Shown here piece after piece: positions 1-7,066 of a DNA stretch of 64,000 nucleotides; the stretch's first letter is position 1; every line of letters starts with the position of its first letter. The position numbers and the translations under genes are program-made. Under the pieces are notes generated by a model. It made no database searches. It was not told where the DNA came from and saw nothing but the letters and a program-made list of their open reading frames with translations. Source of the stretch: an uncultured Lentisphaerota bacterium (lineage in GTDB: Bacteria; Verrucomicrobiota; Kiritimatiellia; CAIQIC01); contig CAITZM010000121.1 of NCBI GenBank assembly GCA_903896925.1, positions 1 to 64,000 of the forward strand. Reading direction: 5' to 3'.

Positions 1-184
1 GTGGCGTAGATTCTACTTTAAATTAGCCGCTCCGTGGTCTGAGATTGGGGGTAAGCGCACCCCACACGGACCACATCTATCGCCTTGAAGCCGCGGGGGA
101 ATGACTTGAACAGAAGCTAACTAAGAAACGAAGCGGAGAGGAGTTGAACGCAAATTAACGCAGCGTGGCCTGCGGCCGTAACCA

Positions 185-257
185 AACCTCTCGCGGAGCG
201 TGAGGACTACTTTGCCGGAGCCGCCGCCGTGGTAGGCCTCTCGCTCCGCGAGAGGTT
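185..257. repeat. Inverted repeat with internal hairpin
   Basis: A 16-base arm at 185-200 (AACCTCTCGCGGAGCG) is the exact reverse complement of 242-257. The right half also folds alone: CCTCTCGC (237-244), loop TCC, GCGAGAGG (248-255). The stretch 1-370 lies beyond the 3' end of the GH5-like gene and I see no gene in it. The hairpin matches the mini-hairpins found elsewhere in the window. Confidence 0.7.
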
Positions 258-370
258 CTTGTTTGTTCTGACAGCTTTCCTGAAATTTTGTTGCGAAAGC
301 AAACGCGGGTGGTTTGCAATGCCGATGAGCGCGAATGGGTCATGCGGCTAGCGCGGAACGTGCGCCCTAA

Positions 371-400
371 CATCAGTGTCCATCGGTGTTCATCAGCGTC
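371..400. repeat. Three phased 10-nt words (CATCAGTGTC type)
   Basis: CATCAGTGTC, CATCGGTGTT and CATCAGCGTC follow one another with an exact 10-base period. The array overlaps the last codons and the stop of the GH5-like gene, so the C-terminal residues MNTDGH are encoded by repeat sequence. It belongs to a family of 9-10 nt phased arrays seen at several gene ends here. Confidence 0.75.
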
Positions 401-1503
401 GAATTCTTAGCCGCTCCGGCCTCTGGAACGAACTCGCGGAACACGTCGAGCCAGGCGCGCCAGAGGGCCTGCGGGATGGTGAGTTTGCCGGCGACCTTGA
501 GCTTGTCGTATTCTTCCGTGGTGAGGCCGTCGTAGTGGCCGAGCCAGCCGCACGCCATGGAGCGTGAGGCGCGCAGAAATTCCAGCTCCTCCTCCGGCCC
601 GCAGGCGAGGTTGAACGTCTCCTCGATCACCACCGGCTTGCCGGCGCAGAACTTCTTCAGGCCGTCGAGCGCCTCGGCGACCTTCCCCTTCTCGGGGTAG
701 ATGTGGACGCTGACGAAATCCAGCTCCGGCGCGACCGCCTCCGGGAGGAAACCTGAGAGGTGGCCCCACTTGGGCACCCACGGCAACTGGCCGACGGTGA
801 TCAGCGTTTTGTTGTCGTGCTTGCGGATGGCCTTGGTCATGGCTCGAATCCATTGCCGGGCGATCTCCTCGCGCTTGCGCCCGGAGGGAGCGAGTGCGAT
901 GTACTGGACAAAATCATATCCGCCCAGCAGCTGACCGGAACGCCATTCGCCCGGTTTGCGCAAGCTCGCGGGTGCGATCGGCTCGTTCATCAGGTCGAAG
1001 CAGAACACCGCCGGGTTGGTGGCGCATTGTTTCGCGATGGCTTCCCAGAACGAGGCTTGTGTGGCCCAGCGGCCGGCGTCGTCGAGCGCGTCGTACCACG
1101 CGGGCACATCAGCCGGGCGATAGGAGGCGAGGCCGGTCAGATCGAGGTAGAGGCCGGTCTCGTTCGCGAGCGCCAGGAGCTGACGGAGCTGCGCGAACGC
1201 CGCCGTGTTGGGCTTGCCGCGCGCGTCCATTAATTTGCCGAACTGGAGGTGGACGCGGGTGACGTTCGCGCCGAGTTTTTTCATCTCGCGGAAGTCGCGC
1301 GCGACGGCGGCCCAGTCGTTCGTCCAGAAATCCTCGATCAGCCGGCCGCGGTTGCCGTAGTTGAAGCCGAGCGGATGGAACGGCAACCTGGAATCCGCCA
1401 GCACGAAGCCGCGCCCATCTGCCGCCACCACCACGCACGGTAGGTCTGCCGCAGCCGCCGCGCTGGCTAGGAGCAGCGCACTGCAAAAATATTTCCACAG
1501 CAT
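373..1503 (-). CDS. Exported GH5-like glycoside hydrolase
   Basis: A 376-residue secreted hydrolase of the cellulase/mannanase TIM-barrel type. It opens with a signal peptide (MLWKYFCSALLLASAAAA). The barrel then shows FDLMNEP near residue 172, whose Glu would be the acid/base, and VVIEETF near 294, whose first Glu would be the nucleophile; both are GH5 hallmarks. An in-frame ATG exists 99 bases further up, but it would lie inside the upstream gene and place 33 polar residues before the signal peptide, so the start at 1503 is preferred. The stop of the upstream gene is only 7 bases away. Substrate cannot be read from sequence; a beta-glucan or beta-mannan is likely for the family. The last residues are encoded by an intergenic repeat that runs into the gene. 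Confidence 0.85.
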   Translation of the reverse strand: MLWKYFCSALLLASAAAAADLPCVVVAADGRGFVLADSRLPFHPLGFNYGNRGRLIEDFWTNDWAAVARDFREMKKLGANVTRVHLQFGKLMDARGKPNTAAFAQLRQLLALANETGLYLDLTGLASYRPADVPAWYDALDDAGRWATQASFWEAIAKQCATNPAVFCFDLMNEPIAPASLRKPGEWRSGQLLGGYDFVQYIALAPSGRKREEIARQWIRAMTKAIRKHDNKTLITVGQLPWVPKWGHLSGFLPEAVAPELDFVSVHIYPEKGKVAEALDGLKKFCAGKPVVIEETFNLACGPEEELEFLRASRSMACGWLGHYDGLTTEEYDKLKVAGKLTIPQALWRAWLDVFREFVPEAGAAKNSTLMNTDGH

Positions 1504-1510
1504 ATAGCTC

Positions 1511-2203
1511 TTAGGTCCTATCTTTGATTTCGAATAACTTGTTGTGCCAGCGGGTGTCAGGAAGCGGCAGACCGTAGTCGTGGAGCCAGTAAGAATAATC
1601 ACGATAGATTACCAAGGTAATGTTGCCGACGTAATTCATGAGGGTTTTGAGAGACATATTGAGCGCATAAAGCAACTTGTGTCGCGGGTGATTGTCGTAG
1701 ATGTCGAGGAAGTGTTGCCTCGCTGGGCTACCGACAGGAGGAATCTTGTGTATCAGCGCGGCGCCGTACATGAATGCGTCAAAGAGCTGGCGCACAGTGC
1801 ATCCGGGCATCATGAAGGCATCACTCGCGATGTTTTTGTTGAAGGAATCCAGTTCATGCTTTACCCACGCAGACCTAATTTGGCAATCGACGAAACGGCA
1901 GTACCGAGTAACGGCGTCCTTCAGAAGGCTGTCTTTGAGGGCAATCAACTGCCGAAAGTAGACCGCAACAAATACGAAGTCTGCAAACTCGGGAAACGAG
2001 TACTCAAGTAGTTTGTCTTCTTGGACAGTGAAACGGACATCCGATTTATTCCAACGACTCTGCTGGATTTGCGATTGTACTTGGATCAGGTGGGCGAGGA
2101 TGTCGGAGTCCAACTGTGTCCAATCGGTAGAATTGCGCAACGGTGCCTTCGGTAACCGGAGGACGCCATCGGGTTCGCCAAGGATTATCGCATACGTACT
2201 CAT
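1511..2203 (-). CDS. Unknown protein paired with a zinc-ribbon nuclease
   Basis: I do not recognise this 230-residue protein. It has no signal peptide or clear membrane helix, and its middle (FADFVFVAVYFRQLIALKD onward) looks largely helical with many aromatic residues. The start at 2203 is supported by GGTGGAG eight bases upstream; a longer in-frame reading would begin inside the preceding gene. It lies 26 bases after the stop of the zinc-ribbon/nuclease gene on the same strand, so the two are probably co-transcribed. Both are visibly richer in A and T than the surrounding genes, which suggests they arrived together by transfer. A role as partner, regulator or protective factor for the nuclease is inference only. 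Confidence 0.6.
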   Translation of the reverse strand: MSTYAIILGEPDGVLRLPKAPLRNSTDWTQLDSDILAHLIQVQSQIQQSRWNKSDVRFTVQEDKLLEYSFPEFADFVFVAVYFRQLIALKDSLLKDAVTRYCRFVDCQIRSAWVKHELDSFNKNIASDAFMMPGCTVRQLFDAFMYGAALIHKIPPVGSPARQHFLDIYDNHPRHKLLYALNMSLKTLMNYVGNITLVIYRDYSYWLHDYGLPLPDTRWHNKLFEIKDRT

Positions 2204-2229
2204 GTAAAAGGCTCCACCCGGCGAGCTGG

Positions 2230-3759
2230 TTATTTTTCGCCGCTTCCTTGCTCTTTCCGCTTTCTGTTGCATTGTGGACACCAGCGACCCTGCTGTAGTT
2301 TGTTTTCGCTCATAGTCCACTCGTGACCTATTGCGCAGCGAAATCGCATCAATGTGTGCGCATTGACATACCTAGTTGACAAACATCGACCACCTTTGGA
2401 TGCCGCGAGGGCTTGGACATCCTCGATAAAAATGTGTGGCGTCGGCGAGCAACGAGGGCACCATCTACCAGAGGCAATGTTATCCGGCTTCGCCATCCAC
2501 TCGTGGCCCTTGGCGCACCGCCAGTGTAGCTTTGATTTGTACCCTTTATACTGTGTCGAAAGGCACTCGCCTCCTTTCCGTAGGGCGAGTGCTTGCATAT
2601 GCCCCAAAGTCAAACGACGGTTGCCAGCGCAATCTGGGCACCAGTGGCCCATCTTGATCACTTCGGGTGCGGTGCGCCAGACATGCCCCTTGCGGCATCG
2701 CCATTCCATTTTTGTACTGTTATTGACGTAGAACATGGTCAGGCACCGTCCCCCTCGTTGCGCAGCGAGAGCCTTTAATTCGCCAAGGGGCTTGGCTACG
2801 TAAGCATTCAGACTGGTGAGAGGGATGGCTGTAGCAAGCGGCACTGTGTGGTGCCCATCAACCTGCTCCCGAATGTACTGCTCAATCTGATGATGCTGGA
2901 TGGTGTATGGAATCTCGACCAAGAGCACATCATGTTCCCGGCAGAGTTCCCGCTTTCGATCATCGTCTTTTCGCCTTCTGGCTAACGTCTGCCTCGCCGA
3001 ATGAAATCTCCTGCTTTCGACAAAGTGCTGGGCGCCATGATACTCAAAAGCCATTTTTAATTCTTTGGCGTAGCCATCGAGTTCCAGCCTAGTTCCCCGG
3101 TCGCTTATCAACCAGACAGGTTTGCTTTTCGGAAAAGACGTCTTAAACAGTTTCTCAATTATGGCGCGACACATCCTCTCGCTGATCCCCGCGCAACATG
3201 TCGCGCACCATGTTCCAGAATACATTACATGGGATGGAGTGGCGTACCATTCGTGGCCATTACTGCAACGCCAAAGGAGAAGTGTTCGATTGTCTGCATA
3301 CTCGACGGAGAGACATGCTCCACCACGTGCCCGTGCAAGCTTTTTCATTCGTTCGAGCCAGCATCGTTTTTCACGTGGGCTCAGCGTTCGGGCTAGAATT
3401 CCGCATTTTCTACACCATGCGCCTTGGTTCATTATCATATTTGGCGTTGCAGAAAAAATATGGCCCGAGGCACATCGCCAGCGAAGTTTTCCTTGCATGC
3501 CATCATATTTAGCGGAGAGACATGCACCACCTTTCTCGTGTGCCGCCTCACGCATCTCGGCGATGGTTTTGCCTTTTCCCGCGCATCTTGGACACCACTT
3601 GCCTTGCTGAATCTTGTTGCCAGGGGCCATCCATGTGTGCCCATGCTGACACTCCCACTGGAGCGGGCTTGAACTTTTCAAATACACGCGGCTCAGGCAC
3701 TTCCCACGACGTGCTGACGCCCTGATTTGCATATCGCGAATTGTTAACTGCTTTCGCAT
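2230..3759 (-). CDS. Six zinc-ribbon repeats around a PD-(D/E)XK-like nuclease domain
   Basis: A 509-residue protein with an orderly layout. Three repeats of about 50 residues (near 10-60, 69-119, 138-188) and three more (327-377, 387-437, 447-497) share the pattern GG-x-CLS-x2-Y, W-x-C-x2-GH-x-W, G-x-WCP-x-C, which resembles the 'probable zinc-ribbon' (DUF4379) type. Between them, at about 191-300, sits a nuclease-like domain: LELDGYAKELKMAFEYHG at 225-242, then QHF, a basic stretch and VLLVEIPY, as in Vsr/PD-(D/E)XK-fold homing or very-short-patch endonucleases. The repeats probably bind DNA and the centre probably cuts it. Base composition is lower in GC than the neighbours, suggesting recent transfer. 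No strong ribosome binding site is visible. It could be a free-standing homing nuclease or part of a defence pair with the next gene. Confidence 0.75.
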   Translation of the reverse strand: MRKQLTIRDMQIRASARRGKCLSRVYLKSSSPLQWECQHGHTWMAPGNKIQQGKWCPRCAGKGKTIAEMREAAHEKGGACLSAKYDGMQGKLRWRCASGHIFSATPNMIMNQGAWCRKCGILARTLSPREKRCWLERMKKLARARGGACLSVEYADNRTLLLWRCSNGHEWYATPSHVMYSGTWCATCCAGISERMCRAIIEKLFKTSFPKSKPVWLISDRGTRLELDGYAKELKMAFEYHGAQHFVESRRFHSARQTLARRRKDDDRKRELCREHDVLLVEIPYTIQHHQIEQYIREQVDGHHTVPLATAIPLTSLNAYVAKPLGELKALAAQRGGRCLTMFYVNNSTKMEWRCRKGHVWRTAPEVIKMGHWCPDCAGNRRLTLGHMQALALRKGGECLSTQYKGYKSKLHWRCAKGHEWMAKPDNIASGRWCPRCSPTPHIFIEDVQALAASKGGRCLSTRYVNAHTLMRFRCAIGHEWTMSENKLQQGRWCPQCNRKRKEQGSGEK

Positions 3760-3790
3760 CGGGTGCGCCGCTGTACGCTGTGGTTTTGTT

Positions 3791-4816
3791 TTATTTCCTG
3801 CGCAGAAGCGGCCGGATGATCAGCCACCAGCCGTGGAGCAGGCCGCTCAAGATCTTGCCGAACAGGGCGAGCGCTTTCTTCTCTTGCACGGCACCGGGGA
3901 GTTCGAGCGCGCCGCCGGTCAGGGACTGGCGGTCGGGCACGCGCTTGTGCGCCATGACGAACTTTTGTTTCTCGCGGATTTTACTGCGGGAACGCACCGC
4001 GTCCCAGCAGCCGCCGAGGAACGCGCCGCCCTGGCCTTTGATGGCGAAGAAAAATCCGGCGCACAGCTGGTAGAGCAGGATGCCGGGCAGCGCGAGCCAG
4101 AAGGTGCGCGTGTCGTAATGCGTCATCAAAAAGCGCCAGCGGTTGCGGACCTGCAGGCGGACCCATTTGGTGCTGCGGCCGGCGCTCATGTGCCAGCAGA
4201 CGGCCTGGCTGACGGCGTAGCAGGGGTGGCCGCAGACGGTCATGCGGAAGGTCAGGTCGCCATCCTCCCAGCCGAACATCAGGTCCTCGTCGTAGGCGCC
4301 GAGGTCGAGCGCGGCACGGCGGTCGAGCAGCGCCGCGCCGGCGGAGACGGTGCCGACGACGAACGGGGTGGGGTGTACGGCGCGGTTGACGACGACTTCG
4401 CCGGCGTAATGGATGTCGGCGCCGTTGTACTGGATGCGCTCGGGCTCGGCGTGGAAGCGGATCTGGCCGGTGACCGCGCCGGCCTCGGGGTGCTGGTCGA
4501 AGACGGCGGCGAGCCGCGCGGCGTAGTCGGGGGCGAAGAGAATGTCGTTGTCGAGCAGCAGCACGAGATCGGTCTGCGCCTCGCGCAGCGCGCGGTTGCG
4601 GGCGGGGTTGGGGCCGCGGTTGTCGCCCATGTCGATCACGCGGACACGGTCGCCAAAGCGCTCGCGCATCGACTGCGCGGAGCCATCGGGCGAGGCGTTG
4701 TCCACCAGCAGGATCCCGGCGGTCTCGACGCCTTCCTGTGCGAACAGGCGCTCGATCACCAGCGGCAGCGTGGCGGCGCCGTTGTAGTTGATGATGCCGA
4801 AGGTGACGCGGTGCAT
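3791..4816 (-). CDS. Family 2 glycosyltransferase
   Basis: A 341-residue GT-A enzyme that transfers a sugar from a nucleotide donor. It begins VTFGIINYNG, has the nucleotide-site motif VDNASPDGS near residue 40, the metal-binding DND in LLLDNDI near 90, and WEDGDLTFRM, the ED-type catalytic region of GT2 enzymes. A hydrophobic segment near 240-265 (ALPGILLYQLCAGFFFAI) suggests membrane attachment. The start at 4816 lies two bases after the stop of the deacetylase gene, so the two are translationally linked; the longer frame upstream would overlap that gene with Arg-rich, unlikely sequence. Pairing with a polysaccharide deacetylase points to surface-polysaccharide synthesis or modification. 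Acceptor and sugar are unknown. Confidence 0.9.
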   Translation of the reverse strand: MHRVTFGIINYNGAATLPLVIERLFAQEGVETAGILLVDNASPDGSAQSMRERFGDRVRVIDMGDNRGPNPARNRALREAQTDLVLLLDNDILFAPDYAARLAAVFDQHPEAGAVTGQIRFHAEPERIQYNGADIHYAGEVVVNRAVHPTPFVVGTVSAGAALLDRRAALDLGAYDEDLMFGWEDGDLTFRMTVCGHPCYAVSQAVCWHMSAGRSTKWVRLQVRNRWRFLMTHYDTRTFWLALPGILLYQLCAGFFFAIKGQGGAFLGGCWDAVRSRSKIREKQKFVMAHKRVPDRQSLTGGALELPGAVQEKKALALFGKILSGLLHGWWLIIRPLLRRK

Positions 4817-4818
4817 GG

Positions 4819-5952
4819 TCAGGGCGAGGCCTCGACGGTGAGGTTTGGCGCGACGACGAGCGGCTGCGGCACGGCGGCAGCCTTGTTGTCGGGGGCCCAC
4901 GCGCCGGCGCACGGCAGCGGTTTCCTCTTATGGGCGCCGAGGCCGAGCGCGATGCGCATCGCGTAGCGGCCGGGCTGGAAGGCCGGCGGCGGCACCTTGA
5001 GTGACTCGGTTTCCTTCCACACGTCGCCGCCGTGCGGCAGACCGCAGTCGAGCGTGAACGGTCCGCCGGCGCCGCCGAGCGTGATCCAGACGTGCGCGCT
5101 GCTGCGCACCAGCGCGGCGGGCAGCTGCCAATGCATGCGGAGGGCGACCTCCTTGGAGGCGGCGGTGCGCTCCGGCCACTGCACGCCGAGCAATTGCACG
5201 CCGTTGGCGAACGCGGCCGGGGGCGCGACCGCGGCGGCCTGCAGTTCGGGGATCGTGACGAAGCGGTAGCCGCGCGCCTTGACCTGCGGAATCAGCAGCG
5301 CGACGGACTGCACGGAGGCGACGCGGTGCGGGCCGTCGTTGGTTTCCTTGCCGTCGTGGAGCAGGAAGATCGCGCCGGGCGCGAGCTGGTCGAGCAGTGC
5401 GCCGGCCAGTTCCTGCGGCGTGTGCGGGTTCCAGTCGCTGGCCGAGGCCGACCAGCCGCCGACCACGTGGCCGGTATCGCGGCAGATCTCGAAGTAGTCC
5501 TGGCCGTAGAGGCCGTACGGCGGCCGCATGAGGACGGGCTTCTGGCCGGTCAGCTTTTCGAGGACCGTGTCGGCCCTGGTGATCTCCTCGCGGATGACCG
5601 CGGGCGTGCTCTGGTCGAAGCGCGGGTGGCTGTAGGAATGGTTGCCGATGGCATGCCCGCCGGCGACGATCTCCCGGACGATGTCCGGATGTTTCTCGGC
5701 ATTGGCGCCGATGAGCATGAACGTGACGTGGACCTGCTCCTTGGCGCAGATGGCCAGCAGTTGCCGCGTGCAGGGGTCGTTGGGTCCGTCGTCAAAGCTC
5801 AGGGCGACGAGCTTTTCCGCGACCGGCACAAAGTGCAGCAGCTCGCCCGGCTGCGCGGCGAAGCGCGCCGGCGCGGGCGGCGGGGGCTGTTGCTGTCCGC
5901 AGCCTGTTGCGAGAATGGCCGCGGCCAGCGCGCAGAAAATCGTCCTGTTCAT
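4819..5952 (-). CDS. Lipoprotein polysaccharide deacetylase (NodB domain)
   Basis: A 377-residue exported carbohydrate esterase family 4 protein that should remove N- or O-acetyl groups from a polysaccharide. The N-terminus ends in the lipobox LATGC (Cys18), predicting a lipid-anchored periplasmic or outer-membrane protein. NodB motifs are intact: SFDDGP (Asp54/Asp55), GNHSYSH with metal ligands His105 and His109, MRPPYG, and LLHDG. A beta-rich tail of about 130 residues follows the catalytic domain and has no family assignment from me. It is the first gene of a short unit with the GT2 gene and is divergent from the flippase-like gene, whose start is only 33 bases away, so the two promoters must overlap. 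Confidence 0.9.
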   Translation of the reverse strand: MNRTIFCALAAAILATGCGQQQPPPPAPARFAAQPGELLHFVPVAEKLVALSFDDGPNDPCTRQLLAICAKEQVHVTFMLIGANAEKHPDIVREIVAGGHAIGNHSYSHPRFDQSTPAVIREEITRADTVLEKLTGQKPVLMRPPYGLYGQDYFEICRDTGHVVGGWSASASDWNPHTPQELAGALLDQLAPGAIFLLHDGKETNDGPHRVASVQSVALLIPQVKARGYRFVTIPELQAAAVAPPAAFANGVQLLGVQWPERTAASKEVALRMHWQLPAALVRSSAHVWITLGGAGGPFTLDCGLPHGGDVWKETESLKVPPPAFQPGRYAMRIALGLGAHKRKPLPCAGAWAPDNKAAAVPQPLVVAPNLTVEASP

Positions 5953-5985
5953 CTCATCTCTCCGTTGCTACCGTCGTTGCCCGAC

Positions 5986-6972
5986 ATGAAACGCTGGCAA
6001 AAAAACCTGCTGAAACTGGCCTTTATCGTGGCCTGCTTTGTCATCATCTTCTCCAAAATCCATCCCGGCGAACTGAAGCAGCATTTTGCCGAGGTCGCGC
6101 CCGGCTGGGTGCTGGCGGCGTGGCTCACCGTGCTCGCCGAACCGATGCTGGTCGCGGTGAAGTGGAATCTACTGCTACGCGAAAAAGGAATCAACCTTGG
6201 CCTGTTGCGCATTGCACGCATTGTTTTCACCAGCAATTTTCTTTGCGTCGCCGTGCCGGTCAGCGTGGGCGCGGACGCGCTGCGGCTGATGATGATCACG
6301 GGCGCCCAGCAGAGCTTCACGCACGCCGCCGGCGCGCTGGTCGCCGACCGCATCCTGGGCGCGCTGTCGATCATGGTGCTCTCGCTGGTCGGTGTCGCCT
6401 GGGCCGGGCTGGCGCTGCTCGGCGTGCAGACGCTGTGGACCATCCTCGTCCTGGCCGCCATCGTGCTGACGCTGATTGCGGTGCTGCTCTCGCCGCTGCC
6501 GATCTTTTGGGTGCCGCTGCTCAAGCGCCGGCTGGAGGGACGCGGCAAACTCGCGGCACGGGTTGTCGCGATCGCCGGGCGCGCCGTGGCAGTCCACGAC
6601 TCGCTCACCTCGTTCCGCCATCATCCGGCCCAGCTGGCGCGGGTCTTTTCGCTGAACCTGCTGGCGCAGATGCTGCGCGTATTGCAGATCGTGCTGCTGT
6701 TCCGCGCCGTCGGCCACCCGGTGCCGGTGAGCCAGGCCGCGGCGTTCGTGCCGATCATCAACATGTTCACCCTGCTGCCGATCTCCTACTTCGGGCTGGG
6801 CGTCAAGGAAGGCGCGTTCCTCTATTTCTTCGGCCGCGCCGGCATGGCAAAGGCGCTGTGCCTCACCGTCTCGTTCATCACCTACCCCCTGATTCTGGGT
6901 GCGATGCTGCCCGGCGCGCTCTTCGCGCTGCTCGACGCCCTCAAGCGGCCCCCCACCGTCAAGCCGCCGTGA
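5986..6972 (+). CDS. Flippase-like integral membrane protein (LPG-synthase TM / UPF0104 family)
   Basis: A 328-residue polytopic membrane protein with about eight hydrophobic helices. The pattern KHFAEVAPGWVLAA-type N-terminus, then NFLCVAVPVSVGADALRLMMI and FTLLPISYFGLGVKEGAFLYF, is typical of the UPF0104/lysylphosphatidylglycerol-synthase transmembrane family, which includes lipid flippases and companions of membrane glycosyltransferases. The catalytic aminoacyl-transferase domain of MprF is absent. The start at 5986 gives a normal N-terminus; the frame stays open far upstream only because it lies antisense to the deacetylase gene. A shared role with the divergent deacetylase/GT2 pair in envelope glycan or lipid handling is inferred from position. 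Confidence 0.85.
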   Translation: MKRWQKNLLKLAFIVACFVIIFSKIHPGELKQHFAEVAPGWVLAAWLTVLAEPMLVAVKWNLLLREKGINLGLLRIARIVFTSNFLCVAVPVSVGADALRLMMITGAQQSFTHAAGALVADRILGALSIMVLSLVGVAWAGLALLGVQTLWTILVLAAIVLTLIAVLLSPLPIFWVPLLKRRLEGRGKLAARVVAIAGRAVAVHDSLTSFRHHPAQLARVFSLNLLAQMLRVLQIVLLFRAVGHPVPVSQAAAFVPIINMFTLLPISYFGLGVKEGAFLYFFGRAGMAKALCLTVSFITYPLILGAMLPGALFALLDALKRPPTVKPP

Positions 6973-7066
6973 GTTTCGCGGTTCGGACCGCGGGTTGCAC
7001 TTGCGTTTGATGCGCGGAGGCTGTTATAGGTCTCCTGTCTGGTTGGCTGGCCCAGCGGCATTCGTT

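Noticed and set aside
2354..3672. Several plus-strand frames opposite the zinc-ribbon/nuclease gene
   Set aside because: They mirror the regular CxxC/WC repeats of the minus-strand gene and have no ribosome binding sites or coherent composition.
5032..5985. 318-codon upstream extension of the flippase-like gene
   Set aside because: It lies wholly antisense to the deacetylase gene; the membrane protein has a normal N-terminus at 5986.
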